From NCBI GenBank assembly GCA_024336345.1, contig JANFOG010000002.1, positions 4,423,501 to 4,487,500 on the forward strand: 64,000 bases of DNA. Direction: 5' to 3'. Source of the DNA: Mariannaea sp. PMI_226 (lineage: Eukaryota > Ascomycota > Sordariomycetes > Hypocreales > Nectriaceae). Position numbers and translations under genes: made by a program. Numbering within the stretch: position 1 is the stretch's first letter; the number at the start of each line of letters is the position of its first letter. This document shows, piece after piece, positions 49,127 to 61,233 of this stretch. The notes below the pieces were generated by a model, which searched no databases, was not told where the DNA came from, and saw only the letters and a list, made by a program, of their open reading frames with translations.

Positions 49127-50834
49127 TCACATAATGGTGCAATCGCGGTGGACATAGCCAGGCCCGTAGTCCTCGATGCCACGCTCAATCTCATTGGCCC
49201 GCTGCTTCTCTTTTACCTCCTTGGGGAAATACTTCTTCAAATATTTTGTCATATCGTAATCAAGATTATCTTCGGGAATTCATGTCAGCACACTAGAAGT
49301 CACCAGCAGGATAAACAACGGGTTTGGAACTTACCTGTGGAGGCCCTCATCACGACGTTAGCCCTGCAAAGAGGACAGTGCTTCTCCTTTCGACGCTGGA
49401 TTTTGATGATACAACGGATACAGAAGATGTGCTGGCAGTCCAAACGGACAGGTAGATATGCAAGAGCAAAGCAGACGGGACAAAGATAGTCGTTCAATTG
49501 AGGGACGACTGAAACCAGCTCTTTAGACATCTGGGCGCAGACATCCCGGGAAATATCACCCGCGAGGAGCTTGTTTGAGTGAAGAGCGGTGGGAAAGGCC
49601 TTTGAGATGCCAAAAGATGTGCGTTTATCGAATTCTTGCAGATATTGTCAGTAATTGATGGCTTTGGGATCGGTTTTTTCTCTTACTCTTCAAAATCTTA
49701 GTAACAGCAAGTTTGTTAAGTTCCTGAAACTGCAGGTTCTTCAATAACGACGCATTCAAACTCATGAAACGAGTAAAAGCCGCGCGACTTTCTGGAAGTC
49801 TGAACTCTTTGACCAACCCACGAGTCTCAACTTGATCCTGGAACCACTTCAGCTTTTTCAAGGCAACTTGACTAGATCGCGAACCATGGTCGTTCTCATG
49901 AGTAGCAAAGAAAACTTCAGCGTCTAGGTATAGTTCAAAAATATTCTGCCAGCGGGACAGGTCGTTCTTAGAAAATCGGGAGGGCTTGGCAACCTGGGCA
50001 ACTTCCTTTCCAAGATCTACAATCTCGGCAGTCATTTTCTCCTCCTCTTCCGCTTGCAGGGCGTCCAAATTGCTAACATCGCTTTGGAGTATGTCGAAGA
50101 ATTCTCCATCGAAAACTAAGGGAACCTCGATGGTCTCATAGGTATCATCGTCCGCTATATGGGGTGCGACTCTTTGGGATAAGGGCTGAGGTTCCGGTGC
50201 AGATGTTGAGTCATGTTCTTTTGTTCCATCCGATTGGGATGCAGAGAGTTCAGAAACCGCAATGGGTTGTGTTATAGGTTCAGTGTCGTCAGTATCGGAA
50301 GAGTGCACTGTGCCTTGCACCGCCGTTGCTCTGAGAGATTGTCTGCGGCGCTCTTGTGAAATGTTAGAGGCAATATTGTTGAGGAATTCCTTGGAGGTGG
50401 TAGAGAGAGAGGCATTGATCGGAACGCCATTTCGCAAGTGCACATTAACGGTGAGTTTAGGTCGTAGGAGCTTTGAGTCTGAGGCAGCTAAATGTGAAGA
50501 GGCACACAAATATTAGTGAGTTCCTGTGATAGCTTGGGAAGGGTAGTTGGGGCTCTTGAGACATACCACTGAGTTTGTACTTCAGAGCCACAGGGGAATC
50601 ATTTTGAGGATCAAGTAAGGATCGAAGTGTTTCGGCATCGAGACCAAGGCTGCGCAGTTCGCCTTGGATTTTTTTAAGACATTTCTTCAGCTGACTGTAT
50701 GGAATAGCTTGGTTCACCCAATGTGGAGGGAAATCTAGAAGGACGGTTAATATAAAGCATTCATTGCCAGAAACGGAGAAATGCGACCAACCCTGGGTAG
50801 CCAGAGACTCTTTGAAGTCGTGAGCAAACTTCAT
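49127..50834 (-). CDS. SPX-domain RING protein, putative E3 ubiquitin ligase
   Basis: Five exons (complement of 49127-49269, 49335-49634, 49687-50487, 50567-50734, 50792-50834) give 484 residues. The N-terminus MKFAHDFKESLATQDFPPHW with QAIPYSQLKKCLKKIQGEL is an SPX domain, which senses inositol pyrophosphates in phosphate signalling. The SPX core is split by a long disordered insertion (about 95-210) and resumes to about 340 (ALLKN-like LNASLLKNLQFQELNKLAV, KILKKFDKRT). A C3HC4 RING lies at 389-427 (CPVC...CxHxFCxxC...CPLC). The last four residues are CTIM, a CaaX-type prenylation box. The layout recalls plant NLA/BAH1 and fungal RING-14 proteins. Substrates are unknown; a phosphate-transport role is inferred only. 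Confidence 0.88.
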
Positions 50835-53038
50835 GATGAGGAGTCACCACAAAAAAAAAAATTGTCTCAAACTCTCAAACTCTCAAGGCACCAATTTCAT
50901 GATACACGATACCAAGCCAAGGGTTGGATGAGTCGGAAGGATCAAGTTTGGTGTGTGGTGTGCAAACACGGCACGCTGAAGTAGAGTAGCCGAGAGCTGC
51001 AGTTGGGACCGCGCGGTTAAGTTGTGATATGGTATAATGATTTGGGTGAGGACAGAATTCCAACGTAGGCAATGACGACAAAAACTCGGGGGCGGAGGGT
51101 GTGCCGGAGGTGAGGGCGCGGAGGGAGAAAATAAAACAGAGAAAGAGAGAAAGAGAGAGCGAAAAAGAGGGCATTTGAAGAAAGAAATGCGACGAGTAAT
51201 TTTCTAACCTCAGATACTTACAACTACCTCCATTGCGCTCTAATGACATGTACCTGGCCGTTTTGCGCCATTGATCATCGGGCTTCCCGTGGAGAAAGAG
51301 CAACCCGATCCAGGCCTGACAATTTCGGGTTAGAAGCGGAAAAAGTATTACGTACTTGCCGGTATCAGGTGTTAATCTCAACTCTCTCCCAAAGTGATGA
51401 TGGGGGGTGGCCCAGTTCGTTTAGGGACCAACTGGTCGGCAATCTAATGCCGAGCGACGGAATGGTGCGCATATATCAGATGGTTCAGACCAGACGCCTA
51501 CCTGTTTTCATTGACCGAACTTGGACAATTGAGAGGCACACAGACGATGTGACTTTGACTGACTTGACTATTGCACTGAACTACTACTTATCAGAATTAG
51601 CCAACCCAGAAAGTGTTTAGTGTTTCTGGAAAGGCAGGTGGGCGATGGCGCTCAATGACCGGCCTACTTTGTCTTGCATCCATTATTAGATAAACATCGA
51701 GTTGTTTTCTTCAACAGCTATGCAAGTTGGTACCCGCATATTTACTGTGTTGTTTGTAAGTGGCTTGGTGTACAGAAACTGGGATATCTCCAATGTTGCC
51801 AGCTCACACAAGGCTAGAGTAGGTTACAGAGGAAGAAGATGGATACAAGAATAGTAGAGGGAGGAAGAGTCAAGGAACTAATGAGGTCTTGCGCCCAAGT
51901 CTAATCAGGGGCGCCGAAGAGAACTTTTGAGAGTCGCGAATGTCGCATTGAGGTCTGATGAAAGATACTATAATTGTGCATTCGACGATAAAAGGCCTCA
52001 GCAACAATACTCCTCCGGCTATCAATGAAACACATCGTGACTCCAATACCGTCGTGAAGGGTTGGGAACAAGGGCTCCTTGGTTCATTTTGTTCTAAACT
52101 AGTTGCCGAGAAAACTACTGATGAACAGGTGGGCTGAGGTACGCTCATCCGGAATAGGAAATAGGACGGGACGGGGAAAGGGAATGACATAAAACTGCCT
52201 GGAGTAAAGGTGAGGCAGCAGCCACCTACCGAACGCGCGAAGCGGGCGGCTACAATGTATTGCTTAGAGCACTACCTAAGGTGCCTACCTACGTCGCCAC
52301 CATATCCACTGAAAAAATCGTGCTTTACGCGTCGGGCTGAGAAGTACTTAGATCTTATTTTACAATGTACCTTCTAAGGTACACAGTGAACGCAGGCAGT
52401 GTAAACTGGTCTCCCAGCTACCTAGATAGTACTTATATATAGTCAAGTTGGGCAAATGGTAGGCAGTTAGCTACCGACTTGTCTGGGTGTGCCTTTCAAG
52501 TGTGTACAAGTTTTATAAGAACAACAAAAACATATAATTGTTCTTCCACCAGGGCCCAAGAGATAGTGACATTCGTTCAAATAATACTGTCTTTATGCTG
52601 GTGTGTACCTAATGGGCGTCGAAAGGGAATGACAGGAAATCCTCCTTCATTCATACTCTTCATACAGGTCTGAAAACCGTCCACTTTTTTTTTGTGCCCC
52701 GCCTTCTTGCCCCTCCTCTCCAGAGATCTCTAGCAATTCTCATCCGGCAAGACGACTCATCAGCACCACAGGCAACAAGCGTGTGCCATCGTACACTTGC
52801 CCCTAGTCAAACAAACCGTAAGCGATCCTACGCCTCTTTGTCTCCGGGATAGAAAGTTGCGTGAAAAAGCAGCATCGCAGCGCTTGTTCTTAGGGGAGTT
52901 GCTACTAATAGAAAAGAGTCTTGGCTCAAAAAACGGCCTCGAGCTTGACAAATCTTCCTAGTGTCACCCCCAGTTTTTTCTAGGAGATACAAACGACTGC
53001 TCCCCAATTTTGATACTGCAGCACTCTCGCTTTCGATC
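50835..53038. promoter_or_regulatory. Divergent spacer SPX-RING / JJJ1, 2.2 kb
   Basis: No supported gene. A purine-rich run (51116-51170) lies upstream of the SPX-RING gene. Short TAGGTA/TACCT motifs occur at 52270-52292 and 52370-52440. A 125-codon ATG-started open frame at 51243-51620 has no domain and no conserved feature I recognise. Confidence 0.5.
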
Positions 53039-54763
53039 ATGGGCGCTCAGCAATCATCAGAGCAAAACACTCCTGGCGATACCGCCACCTCCGCTGCGAA
53101 AACATGCTATTACGAGCTCCTGGGTGTTGAACGTCAAGCAACCGATGATGAGTATTTCTCCCTTGTTTGCTGCTTGTTCGCAACGCCAGCCAGTTATTGA
53201 CATCATTAGGATCAAAAAGGCCTACCGTCGCAAAGCTCTGGAGTTACATCCCGACCGCAATATCAATAATGTCGAGATTGCAACACATCGCTTTGCCGAA
53301 GTGCAAACCGCCTACGAGGTACTCTCTGATCCTCACGAGAGAGCATGGTATGATTCACATCGAGAGGCCATCCTTAGTGGTCAGGATGCAAACGATCCCG
53401 ATGTTGCACCTGCCTCTTTCCGAAATGTTCGATTGACATCGCCCGAAGAGATCATGGGCTTGATACGCAAATTCAACAGCTCCGTTCCGTTCGACGACGA
53501 ACCTACTGGGTTCTACGGTATCGTCAGAGAGACATTTGAGCAATTGGCCCTCGAGGAAGAGGTCGCGGCAGATAACCACAGCATCGATATATCAGAGTAT
53601 CCTACATTCGGTTGCTCCGATGACAAGTATGAGGGTGTTGTCAAATCGTTTTACGCTGCTTGGGCTGGCTTTTCCACGGCCAAATCTTTTGCCTGGAAAG
53701 ATAAGTACCGCCTGTCAGATGCCCCCGATCGCCGCGTCCGACGGTTGATGGAGAAGGAGAATAAGAAGATTCGCGATGATTCCATTCGTGAATTCAACGA
53801 TGCTGTCCGGTTTCTTGTTGGTTTCGTACGGAAACGTGATCCACGGTATATACCCAATTCGCAAACTGATGTTGAACGCCAATCAACGTTGCGAAACGCT
53901 GCTGCAGCTCAGGCCGCAAGATCTCGTGCCGCAAATCAAGAGCGGCTTGCTTCATTCGAAGTTCCGGGATGGGCGCAGTCCCGCTTTGATGACGCTCAAA
54001 CTGAAGATCACTTCTCGCCGTCATCAGAGGAAGACTCCGAGGTAGAAATTCTAGAGTGTGTAGTATGCGATAAAACTTTCAAAAGTGAAAAGCAACTCGA
54101 GGCACATGAGAGAAGCAAAAAGCACATCAAGGCGGTTCAGCAACTTCGACGACAAATGCAGCGTGAGGGTACTGATCTTCAGCTAGATGAAGTCGAGCCC
54201 ATTCCTTCTCCACGCCCCAACTCTACTACAACATCTGATATTGAGGAGAAAGATGAAAATGAAAACCCAGCGGTGAATACTGAGGACCAAGTCCCAACTG
54301 TTCAATCAAATCGATCAGAACCGAATCTGATTGGTTCAAATGAAGTCTCTGACAACGACGAATATGCACCAAGAAACATTGTGGAAGATAGGTTTGCTTC
54401 TGGCAACTCTAGGCCAACCACTCGGACGAACGGTGAGGTGCTTCCTGAAGATCTGGTCTCGGCAACACAGGAATTATCTGTCGATGAACAACAGATTCCA
54501 GGGAAGAAGATCGGGAAAGCCAAGGCTAAAAGACAGAGAAAGGCTGCCGCCGCCGCTGCCCAAGCCCAGCAGGACGAAAATGTAAGCACTAAGGCCAACC
54601 GACTTCTGATGATTGCACACTGATGGATATGAAATAGTACCAGTGCTCGTCTTGTGGAGAGCTGTATAGTTCAAGAACAAAACTGTTCGCACATCTGCGC
54701 GATGAAGGGCACGCAGCGCCTATCACAAATTCAAGCGCAGGCAGAAGAAATAAGAAGAAATAA
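53039..54763 (+). CDS. JJJ1: Jjj1/DNAJC21, 60S maturation J-protein
   Basis: Three exons (53039-53151, 53210-54581, 54638-54763) give 536 residues. Jjj1 activates Hsc70 (Ssa) with Rei1 to release Arx1 from cytoplasmic pre-60S particles. The J domain covers about 23-90 with HPD at 51-53 (IKKAYRRKALELHPDRN). The linker has the Jjj1-typical FYAAWAGFSTAKSFAWKDKY and RRLMEKENKKIRDD. A first C2H2 finger lies at about 321-343 (CVVCDKTFKSEKQLEAHERS) and a second in the last exon (CSSCGELYSSRTKLFAHLRD). Between them the sequence is acidic and disordered, with a Lys/Ala-rich run (KAKAKRQRKAAAAAAQAQQ). Intron 1 splits Glu38 inside the J domain. Identification is strong. Confidence 0.94.
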
Positions 54764-55056
54764 TAAACCGGTAACTAATACCTCTTTGTCGACAGCATGT
54801 TGAATCTTGGAAGACATCTACTTCACTGGTGCATTAAACCTCTTGATGTACCGGCGGTTTGTCCACTTAGAACAGACCGCAGGCCGACGACCTAGGTATT
54901 ACGCACGGATGTGTGGCCAATCGGTGCCAGACCTTCCGTGCGTCATCTTGGAAGTCATTGGTGTCTTATATTAATCATCTATCCCAAGCCAAATACCTCT
55001 GATGGCCATTTGCAGAGCAGAGAACGACAAAAACACAACTCAAGACGCTCAAGAAC

Positions 55057-56570
55057 TTAGTCTTCATGAACAGTGTCCGCATCATCATCGCTCAAGGGCT
55101 GCACCTCATCTATGGCACTATCTCGGCCCTCGCTTGTACCTCCTAGTAAAGGGTTGTGATCGGCAACGTGGATTACGGCCTTTCCCTGGACATGCTTGAC
55201 ACAACGTCTCCAATTTCGCCAATCTTCCTCACTTTGGATGATGAAGCCAATTAGCATGCTCGGATCCAGGTCTCTAACATGGATGCGCCTCAGTCGAGCA
55301 TTGTGGCAACTCGCTACCTCCTCGTCAGAGTATTGGCCGACGTCCTCATAGAAAGGAAGTGCTGGCCTTGTATGATGGGGATCGAGATAGAACAGGAAGG
55401 AACCTTGTGTACCGATGAAATAATGGGAGGAGGATGGACGACCCCTGTGTAATTTATTAGTGCTGACACTGCACGGACGAGCAGGTACATACCCTGCGAT
55501 TCCTACGGATTGTGGCATTTGAAGGGATGCAATCAACGCCTCCCAGTATACTGGCGTAATCTTGTCGATTCCTAGACGCGTGCCCACGAGTACTAATGTA
55601 GGATGAAACTCCTCGCCATCGGGCTTGGCGATTTTCATGAATTCATCCTCGTATACATCTGGGAGATCACCCGTCGAGTAAACGCGTAGCTTGGGTTCGT
55701 GCGAGTTGGCCAAGGCCCTTTAGTGCGAGGATTGTAAGCCTATTTTTGTTTGGATTGTATGGGGGTTTGGATCTTACTGGATGCATCGTGCAGTAGCAGA
55801 TGGCCCAAACCACTCGCCTGGATACTTACCGCAGGCTGCGGCTCCATGGCGAACGAAATTATGAATCGAGTATGGCGCCCTCGGGTCGTCTGCGAAATCG
55901 CTGACAATTAGGCGTTCCTCTTGAGGCGAGTCTCCTCGTCGCCAGTCTGTGGAATGTTAGAATTAGAGCATGTTACAAGATCAGTGCGAGATGCAAGAAT
56001 ACCTCTACCAAGACGGACCATGGCCATGGTATTGGCCAGCAGACTTTGACCAGACCGAATCATGCATCCCCATCCACTGTCGGATGAAAAATCACTCTGA
56101 TCTCCTAGGTGGCTTTTGAGTCTCATTGAAAACGAGAGGGAAGCTGTAGCTTGCGGTTTCGACGACCGCGGTATCGGCTCGAACTCGGACCTGTATGTCA
56201 TCCAGAACTTGGAATCGAAATCAGACACAAAACCTTGAGGCCAACCACCCCCCACTGACGGGTCATCATATGCCAGGGAGGATGAGAAACTGCTTGATAT
56301 CGAGTCTGGGGGGGTCTCGGGTACGTTGGGAGTCGGAGGGGATGGCGGGGTATGGTCACTGAGCTTGAACTCGAGGGCTGTTGTGGATGGAGGAGTCGGT
56401 GCACCACTTTCTGTGCCCTTCGGGGGAGCTGCGTCGCTCAGCTTATATTGTCTGCCAAGGCACCATACTGGTTGGTCCTGTGCTGTGTCGTTGGTCGGTT
56501 CGGGATCCCAGAACATTTGAACGATGCGCCGATATGGCCTAAGGTCAACCTTGGCCATGGCAGCTTCCAT
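55057..56570 (-). CDS. ATG4: Atg4, Atg8-processing cysteine protease
   Basis: Four exons (complement of 55057-55444, 55493-55717, 55778-55946, 56003-56570) give 449 residues. Atg4 trims Atg8 to expose its C-terminal glycine and later removes it from phosphatidylethanolamine. The peptidase C54 fold is complete: catalytic Cys169 in [17 protein letters not shown], and Asp342/His344 in [14 protein letters not shown]. Other family stretches are [29 protein letters not shown] and [20 protein letters not shown]. Residues 30-95 are a disordered Pro/Ser insertion with a duplicated motif, YKLSDAAPP (42-50) and FKLSDHTPP (68-76). The C-terminus is acidic. Translation could also start at Met5. Intron 3 is only 48 nt. 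Confidence 0.95.
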
Positions 56571-57678
56571 GGTGGCAGCGATACAGAGGATAGACTATAT
56601 CGGCATGGGAATGGATGCGATACACGGGTGTCAAGGTTTATAATACCAGAGCGAGGTATGAAAAAGTCCGTGGAGTGTGTGCTACAGCGGGAATGATGTA
56701 GATCGTGGAGGAGTGTCAGCTGGGGATAGATAATTATGTGGCGGGCGGCTTGTGACTACCTTACTTATGACACTGACCAAGGCTGCTGGGGTGGCGCCCT
56801 TTGTGAAGGCGTAGTAGTAGCATGAGGTAACTTGACTTAACCTGTACCAAGTACTTCCGGGGCATGTGGCAGCATCATAGTCGAGAGGTACCTGGTATCC
56901 ACATCGTCATCACTATGGGACGCGGGAGGCAGCAGCGCGAACCGTCGCACCGCTCCACGGAGCCCCTCCCCGATGAACCCTTTTTTTCAAATAAATAAAA
57001 AATTAAAACAAAAAATTGCTTGTTTAAGTGACATTTATATTCATGATCTGCAATAAGCAGGTGAGGTTGAAGATGAGAAGGCGAAGTACGTAGCAGCCTG
57101 GTTCTTCCCTCTGATATAAAATTTACACTCAAGGTAAGTAGGCAATGTGCATTCTGATCAAGCCATGCATCGTAACGCAGTGTAAACTGAGATTAGGCTA
57201 GTAGGAGGAAGTCAATAAGTGACACTAACAAAATATACTCTGCTGACCATAACCGGGAATACACATGGCTACAAGAGGCATGGAAAATAGACAAGCCACG
57301 ATGTAGGTGAAAATGAAATGATGGGAATTTAAATGACCAAATTGTTACCCTATACCATCAACATGGAAGAAGGCTTGGTTGAGGAGTGCCAACCGTGACA
57401 AGGGTGTATTCCTGCTTGTGACGAGATAGCCCCACTAGCTGCGGTCTGGGTACAGTTTATTCTCCACTGTTTCGTACCAGAGAGCCTTATCGATACGGTC
57501 TCAATTTCAACTTTCTTCCTATTGCAAGCTGACGGCTAACTAGGTAACTGCTCGCGTACCCAACTTCAAACCTTTGGCAACTCACCGATGGATTCTACAA
57601 GGTAGCCGCTCAAAAGCTGATCCCCCCCGAGAAAATAGATCACCGCAGGATGCAAAGTCTGCCATTAAATCCATGAGA
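56571..57678. promoter_or_regulatory. Shared divergent promoter of ATG4 and SQS1
   Basis: 1.1 kb with no supported gene. It contains an AT-rich run (56984-57012) and one short ATG at 57589 followed at once by an in-frame stop, which could act as a minimal upstream ORF for SQS1 if the transcript starts before it. Confidence 0.45.
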
Positions 57679-59718
57679 ATGGCTCGAAATAAGAAAGGGT
57701 CCTCCACGAGAGGTGCCAAGACTGGCCGGGGCGGCCAAGGAGGCAGAAGCAGCCAGGCGACACCGCGCACGCTCGTGCATGGTATTCGCGGGCCAGAATT
57801 AATGTCTCACGCCGAGGACTTGGGTAAATATTCCATCAATATTGAGCAAAGCAATATGCAGACAAGGCCTGTTAACCCTCATTCTCAGCCAGCTTCACTC
57901 TTGCCGATGAAGCAAGACAGACGTCACAACATGACCATACATTCCAGAACTCAAATTTGCGACAAAGACCAGTTGTGTTCGTCAGTGCTGGTGTGAGCGA
58001 GCCATTAAAGCTCCTCGACGCACTCCTCGAAGCAAACGAAAATAATGTCCCGGAAGCTCATGATGACACTGAAACTCCGCTGGATAGGGAAGCTTCAACA
58101 GAAAAAGAATCTGCATGGCCCTCGACTCTCCAGCGTCATGATACAGGAGAAGCCGAGGACAGCAAGCAACAAGGATTGATGGACTGGAAGGAACTAGAGA
58201 GAGACACACAGGACCAAGATGTGATCGTAATGGACCAAGATCCTGCAGAAGAGCATCTGACATTTTGCTTCGATCTCCAGGGTGACTTGTCACAGGCGCC
58301 ATCGAGCAAACGTTCGATCAATATTCCAGACCGACCTTCGTCGAGGAGCAGCAGTTCTAGCGAGGAGGTTATTCTATTCAAGGGTAGGGATGCGCTGAGA
58401 AAAGCGCAAGATGCTGCAGTCGACATTGATATGGCTCAGATACGGACCGAGATTCAGGTGGTAGAGGAGGAGATAACTGCCGGCCCCAGCCTACTACCAA
58501 CACGGGGAACAAAGGGGACCAAGATGCAAACCAAAAGCCGGCGACAAACCCGGCGGAGGAATACTCAATACGAGGCTAGTGACGAGGATGAAGCCATTAT
58601 TGCCGACTATATCGCAAATATGCGAGCGAACGGTGATGCTGATCACTTCCTTGCTGGTCTAAGTGGCAATACGAGGGACCTCGGTGGTATGGACTATTAT
58701 GTCCCAGACGACTCAGACACTGAAGAAGGTTCAGATGGGCCTGATGACGACACCAATCACTCAGATGGCTTAGAGAGCGATATCAACGATGCGACACTGG
58801 AACAACTCATTGCTGGCCATAACCGGGCTGCTGAAAAGGATGCTGATCCCATCGACTCAAGAGATTCTACTCCATCAAGCAATGTAAAGGTGCCGTCAAC
58901 GCCATTTGGTGTAGAAGAATTTGACTATATGGATTGGGAGCGGCCTAGTCTACGGCGCAAGAAAAAGGGCAAAGGTGCACAGGCCCAAATCAACTTCAAC
59001 GTTTCTGATTCTGAGATGGAACAAGCACTGCAAGCGGCCTGGAAGAACGACAGGCTTAAGAAATCTGAGCGGAAGAAACAACGCGAGCAGTTACGAGCCT
59101 TAGGCATGTTGGGCAAGAAGACGAATCCCGAAGATATGAGCATCCGATATCCGAACGGTCTGAGCATGGAGCAAATGTCTGACGAGTTCCGCTTGTTCCT
59201 CATGGGGACAGACGAGACGTAAGTATTCCCGTTCGTGAGAAGTTGCCCTGGCTTTGCTAACTGATGGTGTATCAAGCGTCATTTTCCCCCCCATGGATAA
59301 ACACGCGAGGAAAATGATACACGAACTTGCCACAGCGTTCAAAATCAAATCCAAATCCACTGGAAAATCAGAACACAGGCGGCCCACGCTTATTCGCACA
59401 CTTCGTACCGTACCTTACGTCCAATCGACGTTCAACCAGGCTGTCAACCGCTTTAGCCGACGTTATTTCCCACGTCTGGATGTCAAGGGTAAGGGATCGC
59501 AACGTCCACAACCACCGAGGGGCAACCAAGCCGCGACGTATCGAGATGGAGAAATCATCGGCGCAGCCGCACCTGAGCTAGGAATAGAGAATCGTGGCCG
59601 AGCAATGTTGGAAAAGATGGGATGGAGCAGCGGAACAGCACTCGGTGCGATCGACAATAAGGGCATCCTGCAGCCAGTCATACAAACCATGAAGAGGAGC
59701 AAAGCTGGTCTCGGCTAA
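57679..59718 (+). CDS. SQS1: Sqs1/Pfa1-like R3H and G-patch protein
   Basis: Three exons (57679-57823, 57889-59218, 59277-59718) give 638 residues. Sqs1 activates the DEAH helicase Prp43 in pre-rRNA processing and affects splicing. The start is basic and Gly/Arg-rich (MARNKKGSSTRGAKTGRGGQ). After intron 1 comes the conserved SFTLADEARQ and VFVSAGVSEPL segment, then a long acidic disordered middle. Near the end an R3H-type region (KHARKMIHELATAFKIKSKS, about 498-535) precedes a G-patch (ENRGRAMLEKMGWSSGTALG, ending KRSKAGLG at the C-terminus). Intron 1 (donor GTAAAT, 65 nt) is needed to shift from the first frame into the conserved one. The preceding Met at 57673 is an alternative start in weaker context. 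Confidence 0.86.
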
Positions 59719-60058
59719 AACAGCACTCGGGGGCAGGAACCTGTCAAAAATGATCAAAACATATTAGACAAATATAGACACTGCAAATATTGCGAAGTCA
59801 GGACAAGAAAAAACTTGATGTGCACGAATTCATTGTTACCGAGACCCTATTCTCGATGTTTATTGTACAACCGCGAACCCCGTTGCCCGTGTGAGAAGAC
59901 ATTGCCCCCAAGAAAAAACAAAACCATCCGTAACGCATTAAGAGGCTCCCAAAGATAGGGCTCTTAGACCCACAGAACCTCAAAGTTCATGACACCCAAA
60001 TGCCACGCGTAAGTTAAAAAAAGAAAATGCCCGAAACAAACAAGCCATTCGAAACCAT
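59719..60058. other. Convergent spacer SQS1 / H2B
   Basis: 340 bp tail to tail. It holds presumed 3' UTRs; I see no repeat or gene. Confidence 0.55.
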
Positions 60059-60611
<553 letters not shown>

Positions 60612-61193
60612 TTTTGATGATTTGGGATTGAAGAAAAAGGGGTTAGGTTGAGATTGAGAGAGACTGGCAAGTCTGGATGAGTCGAAAGGCTTGAGAGGAT
60701 GAGCTTGTGGGTGGACAGCGTTGAGATGATGGAGGTTGATGGGCGAGCAGGAGAGATCGGGGGGTGGGCTGGGCTTTTGTAGCTGGGCGCACGCGAGCGA
60801 AGGCGGGTTACTGATTGCTGATTGCTGATTGCTGCGCGACCAGCCATGGGACGACGCGTGCTGGGAAATTCTAGAGTGGAGAGAGGTACGTACCGCCCGC
60901 GAGAAGGTGGAGTCGACTAGGACCCGCCCTGAATCCAGCCAGTTGAAGGGCCAGCTTTCCTTCAAGGGTTGATTTTAGGAAAATTGGAAAATGGCGACTC
61001 TGCTTGGAACGTCCTATTTTTCTGATTGGCCCGCCTAGGAGCTGGAGCCTCTTGTTTTCGCCGTCGAAGTCTTTGCTTTACCCATCCCCTTCTGTTGAAG
61101 GGATGAAGGAACTGATTAATTAGCTGGTCTTGCAGCACGTACCATCGCATCAATAACAAATGAGGAACAGAAAGAAGGGTTCTGTTTGTTTAG

Positions 61194-61233
<40 letters not shown>

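Noticed and set aside
51243..51620. Plus-strand 125-codon open frame with ATG start
   Set aside because: No domain, signal peptide or neighbour logic; composition resembles the spacer.
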